A program made the translations under genes and the position numbers. A stretch of DNA of 5,447 nucleotides from Omnitrophica WOR_2 bacterium RIFCSPHIGHO2_01_FULL_52_10. Its GTDB lineage: Bacteria; Omnitrophota; Gorgyraeia; Zapsychrales; Zapsychraceae. The notes beneath the pieces were generated by a model. That model worked only from the letters and a program-made list of their open reading frames with translations. It was not told the DNA's origin and did not search any database. Position 1 is the first letter of the stretch, and each line of letters starts with the position of its first letter. The stretch lies in contig MHGM01000056.1 in the NCBI GenBank assembly GCA_001805565.1, positions 1 through 5,447 of the forward strand, written 5' to 3'. Positions 1 through 5,445 of this stretch are shown here, in pieces.

Positions 1-1
1 C

Positions 2-2332
2 CTTGTCTATCCACCCAATGATAACCGAACCGGGGTGTTTCCATTTTTCTACAAAATCGTGGACTGGGGGGTGAATCTGGACCCTGCGGCGCTTGTTATC
101 AATAATCCCGCGAACCCGCAGTGCAATTGGTGCGACGCAGGCGCGCCAGGAGGGACTGCATGCGATCTCGCGCTTCAGCCCACGGAGATCCCGCAGCTTA
201 ACCTTCCTATTGATCCGGCGGATCCAAGTTTAGTTTATAATAAAACGTATTGTGTTGACGGCACAAATCCCAATCCCGGCAACCCGCCTTTGGCCGTCGA
301 TTTGGTGCGTCTGCCGGACCCGGCGGATCTAATCATTCCCTGGGCCGCGGGCATTGGCAAAATTGAAGCCGATATTGACCAGTGCGCCCAAAATGCCGTG
401 GGTGATCCTAATTACGGTTTCTGGAAAAGAGGCGGGGACCGCTTTTGTTCAAACACCCCTCCCGACGGGTGGCCGTATTGGGGTGAGTGTCCCAAATATG
501 GGTCATGCCCGGAAGTCATTGATCCGGACACCGGAGAAACCGTTGACCCGGGATGCGCGTGCGGAGAGCCAGGTGCAATGTCAGCCGATAATTGGCCGGA
601 TGATCTTCCGGACGATCTGGTGTATGGATTGAATTTTTTTGCCAACTGGGCTAAGGAACTATTGGCCGGCGACGCGGCTTTATTAGGCAAGGAATTTAAA
701 AACTGGTATCCGGAGGCGGCCCAGTGGATTGAGCCCGGTCAGAGCAATGTTCCTATACCCATCAATGACCCCAGCTGCACATCGACGGCCTGTTGCTATG
801 TCTGTGATGCCGAGGACGGCGCGCTTTACAAGTGGTACCAGGCCATCCGGGAAATGAAAAATCGCCTTCAGGCCTGGCGGGATACGTCGTTTGCCGGAAC
901 GCAGTGCCGCGAGGTCTGGTGCGTGCCGCCAGCGGGGTGTCCCGGGGTGCCGGCGGGCGAGGCGGCCACTTTTGATAACAATGATACTAATGGTGATGGC
1001 ATACCTGATGGCCCCAATGGCATCAGGGGAGATTTTGAAGATGTTGTCAACTGCTTGAATTGGAATGCCAATGTTAACGGCGGCAATGCCAACCGGTTTA
1101 ACATGTGTAAAACCGGGTGCGAGAATGGTCTTGTGGATAATTTTGCGCAGGCCAATACATGGTGTTCAGCTTTGCCGAGATCATTGGTCCCCGGCTTTGA
1201 TACAACAGCCTACATCCCTGCCGACATAAGTGAACTTGTCACGTGCCGGGATAATTTGAACGCAAATTGTGGCGGCAATCCAGCGCTTACCTGCACCGCG
1301 TATGGTACGACATATGTTTGCTCGGACGCCGCCGCTGTCATTCCAGCGGCGATTGCCGGTAGAATTGCCGCTGGTTCATGCGCCGCCACCGGGCCCGGTG
1401 GATTTAAGACTTTGGTTGACCAAAGCCTTCCCGAGGCCGCAAATCAGGTAGCCAAATTCCGTCAGCGGTACAATTATTTATCCGGCCGGCTCAATGAGCT
1501 GAACGGAATCATTTCGATTCTGGATGGTGCCGAGCAAAGATTTAACGACTTCCTGACGTGCGCCGACGTGAATCCTGCAGACGGCCAGCCCGACGGGGCG
1601 GCGTGCCGGCTGATCAAGGCGCGCATTGATTTGGATCGTAAGGAAACGGGGCTGCCGTATCACGCTATCTATGGCTGGCAGGATGAGCCCCAACCGGGCG
1701 ATCCGCCCGGTTCCGGGAAATGGCATCTCGTGCGCGCGGATGCTCGTATCCCGGCGAAATGCGACCGGGCCTGCGGGGAAAGTCAGTTGGTCGGCTCCGA
1801 CCCCGGATGGCCGTATGTCCGGACGTACACAAAAAGCTGGGGGACAAAACGGTGTTATGAACTTTCCCGGACAACGGGTGTTGTCAAGGCGCGCGTCACG
1901 CGGTTTGATGAGACGGGGAGGTTTTCCACGCTTTTGTTCTCCAACGCGGTGGAAATCTGGAAACCGACGTTTGAGCGTGGCGACCGGCCGTCCTATTCGG
2001 GGAATATCAATAATGACATCACGGCGGCGTGCGCCAACAGCGATATTATGATCCCTGGGCCAGGGGCAATCCTTGACCCTTCAAGTTATTATTATGGGGC
2101 GTTTATTCTCAATAAAAGAGTGGATAATGCGGGTTATCTGGCGTGTCTGGCCGCTTGCGCGGGGGACCCGGCGTGTGAAGCCACGTGCACGCCGGGCAAT
2201 GAGGCTTGTTGGGATCTGGCCAACGAGCTTTTATCCCGCGGGGTGACCAGCGAGGCCTGCGCCCGGTATTATTTTCATAACGGAACCCCCAAGGGCATGG
2301 ACTTTCAATTCGTGCCCTGTCAGGATTTTTAA
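2..2332 (+). CDS. Large cysteine-rich, probably secreted protein encoded upstream of a Flp pilin (5'-partial)
   Basis: I do not recognise a named family. The frame is open from base 2, upstream of the first possible start (GTG at 35, no Shine-Dalgarno before it), so the gene almost certainly begins outside the window. Numbering below counts the GTG as residue 1 of 765. The visible part has 39 cysteines (about 5%), many Asn/Asp/Pro/Gly and aromatic residues and no transmembrane segment, as expected for an extracellular disulfide-bonded protein; any signal peptide or membrane anchor would lie in the missing part. Local features are a DTNGDGIPD loop at 317-325 like a calcium-binding DxNxDG site, an amphipathic helical stretch at about 463-506, CX3C pairs at 358/362 and 576/580, and a twin CX3C at 704/708 and 714/718. 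Its stop lies 2 nt before the pilin start, so the two are probably co-translated. By context it could be a minor pilin, TadG-like component or tip adhesin; this is inference. Confidence 0.85.
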   Translation, partial: LVYPPNDNRTGVFPFFYKIVDWGVNLDPAALVINNPANPQCNWCDAGAPGGTACDLALQPTEIPQLNLPIDPADPSLVYNKTYCVDGTNPNPGNPPLAVDLVRLPDPADLIIPWAAGIGKIEADIDQCAQNAVGDPNYGFWKRGGDRFCSNTPPDGWPYWGECPKYGSCPEVIDPDTGETVDPGCACGEPGAMSADNWPDDLPDDLVYGLNFFANWAKELLAGDAALLGKEFKNWYPEAAQWIEPGQSNVPIPINDPSCTSTACCYVCDAEDGALYKWYQAIREMKNRLQAWRDTSFAGTQCREVWCVPPAGCPGVPAGEAATFDNNDTNGDGIPDGPNGIRGDFEDVVNCLNWNANVNGGNANRFNMCKTGCENGLVDNFAQANTWCSALPRSLVPGFDTTAYIPADISELVTCRDNLNANCGGNPALTCTAYGTTYVCSDAAAVIPAAIAGRIAAGSCAATGPGGFKTLVDQSLPEAANQVAKFRQRYNYLSGRLNELNGIISILDGAEQRFNDFLTCADVNPADGQPDGAACRLIKARIDLDRKETGLPYHAIYGWQDEPQPGDPPGSGKWHLVRADARIPAKCDRACGESQLVGSDPGWPYVRTYTKSWGTKRCYELSRTTGVVKARVTRFDETGRFSTLLFSNAVEIWKPTFERGDRPSYSGNINNDITAACANSDIMIPGPGAILDPSSYYYGAFILNKRVDNAGYLACLAACAGDPACEATCTPGNEACWDLANELLSRGVTSEACARYYFHNGTPKGMDFQFVPCQDF

Positions 2333-2334
2333 TT

Positions 2335-2661
2335 ATGTTGCGACGACGCAAGATAACAGGACAATCTCTCATGGAATACATCATGCTGATCGTTCTTGTT
2401 TTGGGGGCATTTCTGGTGTTTCAGAAATACATCGCCCGCGGGTTCGCCGGCCGGTGGAAGGCCGTCGGGGAGAGTTTGGGCCAAGGGCGCATTTACGATC
2501 CCCGCAGAACCACGGAATGTATTTTTGATTTTCAGTATACGAGCCTCTGGTATGACAAGGCGTGTTTTGAGGGCAGTGGCTGTGACTGCCTTTCGGTGCG
2601 GGCCAACACGACGACCTGCGAGGATTGTATCGTGGGGTGCGCCGCGCCGGAGTGTCAATGA
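2335..2661 (+). CDS. Flp-like (type IVb) prepilin with a cysteine-rich C-terminal tail
   Basis: This 108-residue protein begins with a basic leader (MLRRRKITG) followed by QSLMEY and a hydrophobic helix at about 16-29. This is the Flp prepilin pattern: cleavage after Gly9 by a TadV-type prepilin peptidase would leave Glu at +5 and Tyr at +6 of the mature chain. Mature Flp subunits are usually short, mostly one hydrophobic helix. Here about 99 residues would remain, with a charged segment R-G-F-A-G-R at 35-40 and a tail holding eight cysteines (62, 77, 83, 85, 95, 98, 102, 107), enough for four disulfides. An AGGA at 2322-2325 lies 9 nt before the ATG, inside the end of the preceding gene. Coupling to the large Cys-rich protein and nearness to tadB and tadC support a pilus role. 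It could be a major or a minor pilin; the sequence does not decide. Confidence 0.8.
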   Translation: MLRRRKITGQSLMEYIMLIVLVLGAFLVFQKYIARGFAGRWKAVGESLGQGRIYDPRRTTECIFDFQYTSLWYDKACFEGSGCDCLSVRANTTTCEDCIVGCAAPECQ

Positions 2662-2723
2662 TTGAAAAATTTCAGAGGATCCTTCTGGTATTCTTCCCCC
2701 GTTCGAGATATACTTATGAATAG
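2658..2723 (+). CDS. 21-codon ORF overlapping the pilin stop; small protein or remnant of an interrupted gene
   Basis: The start is well formed: GGAG at 2649-2652, a 5-nt spacer, and an ATG sharing ATGA with the pilin stop, the classic arrangement for translational coupling. The peptide opens MIEKFQRILLVFF, like the cytoplasmic end and first hydrophobic residues of a membrane protein, then continues PRSRYTYE and stops at a TAG lying in a 9-bp direct repeat (2717-2734) that abuts the hairpin element at 2731. I infer that a longer third gene of the pilin operon once started here and was cut by arrival of the repeat. A genuine 21-residue peptide, or chance, remains possible. No function can be assigned. 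Confidence 0.4.
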   Translation: MIEKFQRILLVFFPRSRYTYE

Positions 2724-2734
2724 GGTGAATAGGG
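2717..2734 (+). repeat. 9-bp direct repeat at the edge of hairpin element A
   Basis: TGAATAGGG occurs twice back to back (2717-2725 and 2726-2734); the second copy runs into the G-run that opens the hairpin. It may be a slippage product or a trace of the insertion event. The part AATAGGGGGACAC (2728-2740) is also found, reverse-complemented, at 4732-4744 at the 3' end of the transposase gene. Confidence 0.6.
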
Positions 2735-2800
2735 GGACACAATACTTAATTCTGGGCAATTGTGGCCCTCTATTGGCGAATTAAGTATTGTGTCCCCCTG
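2731..2800 (+). repeat. REP/MITE-like hairpin element, copy A
   Basis: A perfect 22-bp stem: AGGGGGACACAATAC and following bases to 2752 pair with 2778-2799 around a 25-nt loop (2753-2777). The asymmetric loop gives the element a direction. It is the reverse complement of the copy at 4653-4722, with one difference in 70 positions (C2768 against T4685, i.e. A in the same orientation). It has no coding potential and no T-tract, so it is not a standard intrinsic terminator, although a transcript would fold strongly. It ends 9 nt before the tadB ATG. Its resemblance to REP-type elements and the RAYT gene nearby suggest mobilisation by that transposase class (inference). Confidence 0.85.
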
Positions 2801-2808
2801 CTAAAGTT

Positions 2809-3666
2809 ATGCTGCCACTCATTCTCTTCCTCATCTTTTGCACCGTCGGCCTCGTCGGATACGCCGTGATCCCGGCCATGTACGGCCGCGCCGCCGTCCT
2901 GAGCGAAGACCGTCAGCGCAGGCTCTCCACGCGCATGGAGCACCTGATGCCCCGCCAGGAGGCCAAAAAGATCGGCCGTATCTTTGTCCTGGCGCCTTTG
3001 ATCCTGGGGGGTTTTTTTTATTTTCTTTTCCCGCCAGGGCTGAACCTTTTTGGCGTTATTTTCGGACTGATCGCTGGATTTCTCTTCCCCAGTATTTACA
3101 TCCAGGGCCTGGGCGCAAGGACCAAAGGCAAGTTCAACGAGCAGTTGATCGACGCTTTGATGATCATGTCGAGCTCTTTTCGCGGGGGGTTGAGCCTTGT
3201 CCAGGCCCTGGAGGCGGTCATCGACGAGATGCCGGACCCCATCAACAAGGAATTCGGCATTGTTTTGGGGGAAAACAAGATGGGGGTTTCCCTGGAAGAG
3301 GCCCTCAGCCACCTTTACAGCCGCATGCCGCTCTCGGCGGTCCAGCAGATGATCACGGCGATCCTTTTGGCCAGGGAAACGGGCGGGAACCTTCCCGTTA
3401 TCTTCACCCGGATTGTGACTAATATCCGCGAAACCAAGAAAATACAACAGAATCTGGCCACCCTGACCATTCAGGGAAAGCTCCAGGGCGTTGTGATGAG
3501 CCTTTTGCCGATCGGGTTCGCGTTCGTCGTTTACTCGACCAACAAACAGATCTTCGATCATATGCTGCATTCCGACGTCGGCCGGGCCATGCTCATGTAC
3601 GCGGTTGTTTCGGAGACGATCGGGGCGCTTTTGATCTGGAAGATCAGCACGTTTAAGGACTTTTAA
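2809..3666 (+). CDS. tadB: TadB-like inner-membrane platform protein (T2SSF domain)
   Basis: This 285-residue protein has the layout of TadB: an N-terminal membrane helix (about 2-24), a basic linker (RQRRLSTRMEHLMPRQEAKK), two close membrane helices (about 57-75 and 78-98), a cytoplasmic type II secretion F domain (about 109-225, with FNEQLIDALMIMSSSFRGGLS and ARETGGNLP segments typical of the family) and two C-terminal helices (about 226-243 and 260-278). TadB is known to pair with TadC as the membrane platform worked by the TadA ATPase for Flp pilus assembly. I chose the ATG at 2809. An in-frame TTG at 2788 lies inside the hairpin and would add a sequence made of repeat. No Shine-Dalgarno precedes 2809 (CTGCTAAAGTT), which is odd and probably due to the hairpin. 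The 97-nt gap to tadC is filled by heptamer repeats. Confidence 0.9.
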   Translation: MLPLILFLIFCTVGLVGYAVIPAMYGRAAVLSEDRQRRLSTRMEHLMPRQEAKKIGRIFVLAPLILGGFFYFLFPPGLNLFGVIFGLIAGFLFPSIYIQGLGARTKGKFNEQLIDALMIMSSSFRGGLSLVQALEAVIDEMPDPINKEFGIVLGENKMGVSLEEALSHLYSRMPLSAVQQMITAILLARETGGNLPVIFTRIVTNIRETKKIQQNLATLTIQGKLQGVVMSLLPIGFAFVVYSTNKQIFDHMLHSDVGRAMLMYAVVSETIGALLIWKISTFKDF

Positions 3667-3670
3667 AACA

Positions 3671-3760
3671 GTCGTAAGTCGTAAGTTGTAAGTCGTAAGC
3701 AAAAATGAAAAGCTTACCACTTACCACTTACCACTTACCACTTACCACTTACCACTTACG
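3671..3760 (+). repeat. Heptanucleotide tandem arrays in opposite orientation forming an imperfect hairpin
   Basis: The left array (3671-3700) is built from GTAAGTC, GTAAGTT, GTAAGTC and a partial unit. The right array (3714-3759) is six perfect TTACCAC units plus TTAC, i.e. GTAAGTG units on the other strand. The bases 3671-3700 can pair with 3712-3741 over 30 positions with four mismatches, one per 7-bp unit, around an 11-nt A-rich loop (3701-3711). About two right-hand units remain unpaired before the tadC ATG at 3763. It fills nearly all of the tadB-tadC spacer. Copy number is likely to vary by slippage; any effect on tadC translation is inference. Confidence 0.85.
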
Positions 3761-3762
3761 CT

Positions 3763-4644
3763 ATGTTAGCTCTTCTTCTATTATTCGCCTACCTATGCGT
3801 TGTCTTTTTTGTCATCGGGCTTATCCCGGTCGAATGGGAAAAACGTCCCAAACTCGCGCTGGCTCCGGCGGGCGCTGGCGGTTCCAGGAAAAAAAAGACC
3901 GCGCTGACGCATTTCCGCAAGCTGGCCATGGTCAACAAACCCTTGTGCGCCGGAGCGATCCGTCAGCGTCTTACTAAAGATCTCGCCATGGCGCGGGTGG
4001 ATCTGTCTCCCGAGGAGTTTATCTTTATAAAAGAGATCCTGGCCGGGTCATTCCTTTTTATCACTTTTCCGTCGATCAAGCCGGACCAGATCTTTTTTTG
4101 GCTGTGCATGGGCTTTACCACCGGTTATTTGTTGCCGGAATTTTGGGTCAAGGGGAAGATCAAGCGGATCAAGGCCGTCATCGTCAAGGAACTGCCGGAC
4201 GCCATTGACCTCCTGGGGCTGTGCGTCAACGCGGGGCTGGATTTTATGCTTTCGTTAAAATGGGTCGTGGAGAAATCCCCCCCGTCGGTCATGGTCGAGG
4301 AGCTTAATACGGTTTTGCAGGAGATCAACGTCGGGAAAACCCGGCGCGACGCGATCAAGGACCTGGCCGCCAAGTATGAGCTGCCGGATCTGTCCACCTT
4401 TGCCCGCACCCTCATCCAGGCGGATAAAATGGGGACCTCCGTCACCGAGGCCTTGAATATCCTCTCTGAAGACATGCGTCTGGCGCGTTACCGGCGCGGC
4501 GAACAATTGGCCCTCAAGGCCCCCATGAAGATGTTGGTCCCCCTTCTTGTTTTCATCTTTCCCGTCGTCGGTATCCTCGTCGCCGGCCCCATCCTCCTGG
4601 ATTTCATGGAGAATAATCCGTTTAAGAATCTAACCGGACGGTAA
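3763..4644 (+). CDS. tadC: TadC-like inner-membrane platform protein (T2SSF domain)
   Basis: A 293-residue protein with an N-terminal membrane helix (2-20), a basic Ala/Gly/Lys linker (28-50), two membrane helices (about 88-103 and 108-126), a type II secretion F domain (about 140-255, starting KELPDAIDLLGLCVNAGLDF) and a C-terminal hydrophobic segment (257-280). The signature RRGEQLALKAPMKMLVPL followed by FIFP is characteristic of TadC. It is expected to form the platform with TadB; TadA and the TadV peptidase are not in this window. The ATG at 3763 is the only credible start: upstream in frame there is only heptamer repeat with no start codon back to a TGA at 3706. The ATG lacks a Shine-Dalgarno. 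The stop lies 6 nt before hairpin copy B and the gene is convergent with the transposase. Confidence 0.9.
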   Translation: MLALLLLFAYLCVVFFVIGLIPVEWEKRPKLALAPAGAGGSRKKKTALTHFRKLAMVNKPLCAGAIRQRLTKDLAMARVDLSPEEFIFIKEILAGSFLFITFPSIKPDQIFFWLCMGFTTGYLLPEFWVKGKIKRIKAVIVKELPDAIDLLGLCVNAGLDFMLSLKWVVEKSPPSVMVEELNTVLQEINVGKTRRDAIKDLAAKYELPDLSTFARTLIQADKMGTSVTEALNILSEDMRLARYRRGEQLALKAPMKMLVPLLVFIFPVVGILVAGPILLDFMENNPFKNLTGR

Positions 4645-4650
4645 AATCCC

Positions 4651-4725
4651 AACAGGGGGACACAATACTTAATTCGCCAATAGATGGCCACAATTGCCCA
4701 GAATTAAGTATTGTGTCCCCCTGTT
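4651..4725 (-). repeat. REP/MITE-like hairpin element, copy B (inverted relative to copy A)
   Basis: A perfect 25-bp stem (4651-4675 with 4701-4725) encloses a 25-nt loop (4676-4700). The core 4653-4722 is the reverse complement of 2731-2800 except for one loop base (T4685). The stem is 3 bp longer than in copy A because AAC/GTT flank it here. It lies between the convergent tadC and transposase genes, so as RNA it could act as a two-way barrier or 3'-end stabiliser, though it lacks a T-tract. Loop orientation places it on the same strand as the adjacent transposase. Confidence 0.85.
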
Positions 4726-4731
4726 AGTGGT

Positions 4732-4744
4732 GTGTCCCCCTATT
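4732..4744 (-). repeat. Half-repeat of the hairpin foot containing the transposase stop codon
   Basis: On the minus strand this reads AATAGGGGGACAC, identical over 13 bases to 2728-2740 at the left foot of hairpin A. The TAG inside it (4742-4740) is the stop codon of the transposase. Hairpin B follows within a few bases, so the hairpin foot appears twice in tandem here. Confidence 0.65.
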
Positions 4745-5390
4745 TTGGGCCGGGCCTTTGTTTGGTCAGCGTCCTGCCAAGTTTTTCCTCCAAATTCTCA
4801 ATAAATGATTTTTCCCCGAGAGGCCGCCCTGTACTGGCGTGTTTTCTGAGAATATTTAAATTTTTCTGGTCATCATTATTTCGTAGATATCCCCTCCAGT
4901 CGGCAATTTCATCCATTAGATAAAAATCACTCAAAAGAGGGTCTTCGGATCTTTGAGCGTGGGCTCTGGCGCTGGACCAGGGATAGTCTTCGGCTTTTTC
5001 AACTATGCCGGCGCGAACAGGATTTCTCTCGACATAGCGGACAGCCGCGTATAAATAAGCTGAATCCAGGGGGAAGCTGTTAAAACGACCCTGCCATAAA
5101 TATCCGCGCCAGTCCTGGCGAGAATTGATTATGCAGGTGTAGCGCCGGTGCGTTTCCCCAATGGCCAGCGCCAGACCTTCCTGGGTTTGTGGGACGGCAA
5201 TTAAGTGGACGTGGTTATCCATAAGGCAGTACGCCCAGTAATCCACTCCGTATTTTTGGGATTGCTTCTTCAAGATACGCAGATAAATGGCTTTATCTTC
5301 TTCCGTAAAGAATACTTTTTGTTTGCGATTTCCTCTTTGGGTGATGTGGTGCGGGCAACCCGAGTTGACGACCCTGGCGATCCTTGGCAT
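4740..5390 (-). CDS. REP-associated tyrosine transposase (RAYT, Y1/HUH family)
   Basis: This 216-residue protein has the features of the IS200/IS605-related RAYT group: an N-terminal MPRIARVV...PHHITQRGNRKQ segment (1-24), YWAYCLMDNHVHLIAVP with the metal-binding HUH pair (His60, His62), a GETHRRYT segment (78-85), RGYLWQGRFNSFPLD (95-109), AAVRYVERNPVRAGIV (115-130) holding the likely nucleophile Tyr119, and YPWSSARAH (136-144). The C-terminal part (188-216) carries the GRPLG...F...LE motif and a basic PGPK end. These enzymes nick and join single-stranded DNA at hairpin REP sequences. The gene looks intact, with a clear Shine-Dalgarno. It is convergent with tadC and unrelated to pilus function. 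Its stop codon falls in a GGGGGACAC motif shared with both hairpins, suggesting it or a close relative made them. In vivo activity is unknown. Confidence 0.93.
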   Translation of the reverse strand: MPRIARVVNSGCPHHITQRGNRKQKVFFTEEDKAIYLRILKKQSQKYGVDYWAYCLMDNHVHLIAVPQTQEGLALAIGETHRRYTCIINSRQDWRGYLWQGRFNSFPLDSAYLYAAVRYVERNPVRAGIVEKAEDYPWSSARAHAQRSEDPLLSDFYLMDEIADWRGYLRNNDDQKNLNILRKHASTGRPLGEKSFIENLEEKLGRTLTKQRPGPK

Positions 5391-5397
5391 GAAAAAT

Positions 5398-5404
5398 CCC
5401 CCCT
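5398..5404 (-). promoter_or_regulatory. Ribosome binding site of the transposase gene
   Basis: On the minus strand AGGGGGG lies 7 nt before the ATG at 5390, an adequate Shine-Dalgarno that supports this start. It contrasts with tadB and tadC, which have none. No convincing -35/-10 pair could be assigned in the remaining bases to 5447. Confidence 0.55.
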
Positions 5405-5437
5405 GAATTGAAAGTTTAAATTAAGGGGGACGGCCGC

Positions 5438-5445
5438 AAAAGGAG
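5438..5445 (+). promoter_or_regulatory. Possible Shine-Dalgarno for a plus-strand gene beyond the window
   Basis: AAAAGGAG is followed by the end of the window. It would fit a start codon a few bases further on, perhaps the next tad-operon gene displaced from tadC by the transposase module. Only position and motif support this. Confidence 0.25.

Larger units (their letters stand above)
4651..5431 (-). mobile_element. Proposed RAYT module: transposase gene plus terminal GGGGGAC motifs and hairpin
   Basis: The transposase gene is bracketed by short inverted motifs, GTCCCCCT at 4734-4741 and AGGGGGAC at 5424-5431, with the complete hairpin B just beyond its 3' end. RAYT genes are known to be flanked by REP hairpins that they recognise. 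True element ends are not defined by the sequence: no target duplication is expected for this class, and the right-hand motif is only 8 bp and could be chance. Confidence 0.45.

Noticed and set aside
35..37. GTG at 35 as the true start of the Cys-rich protein
   Set aside because: The frame is open to base 2, there is no Shine-Dalgarno upstream, and no signal peptide follows; the gene is better read as cut by the window edge.
1626..2051. 141-codon plus-strand ORF within the Cys-rich gene
   Set aside because: Arg/Gly/Pro-rich shadow frame overlapping the supported reading frame, with no own start signal or motif.
2329..2742. 137-codon minus-strand ORF opposite the pilin
   Set aside because: Antisense to the Flp-like pilin with its clear GQSLMEY motif, and its N-terminal part is read from the spacer and the hairpin edge.
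2731..2800. Hairpins as intrinsic terminators
   Set aside because: The stems are long and stable but are not followed by a T-tract on either strand. Identical copies and RAYT association fit a mobile repeat better.
2788..2808. TTG at 2788 as the tadB start
   Set aside because: It lies in the right arm of hairpin A and would add seven residues encoded largely by the repeat; the ATG at 2809 begins directly with the expected hydrophobic helix. Not fully excluded because 2809 lacks a ribosome binding site.
2770..3720. 316-codon minus-strand ORF opposite tadB
   Set aside because: It is antisense to a clear TadB with T2SSF domain, has no recognisable motif and a charged, low-complexity composition, and its first residues (LLTTYNLRLTT) are only translated heptamer repeat.
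3671..3760. CRISPR array in the tadB-tadC spacer
   Set aside because: Units are 7 bp, contiguous and without spacers; there are no cas genes.
3705..3977. 90-codon plus-strand ORF starting MKSLPLTTYHLPLTTYHL
   Set aside because: The N-terminus is translated TTACCAC repeat and the rest is an out-of-frame reading of tadC.
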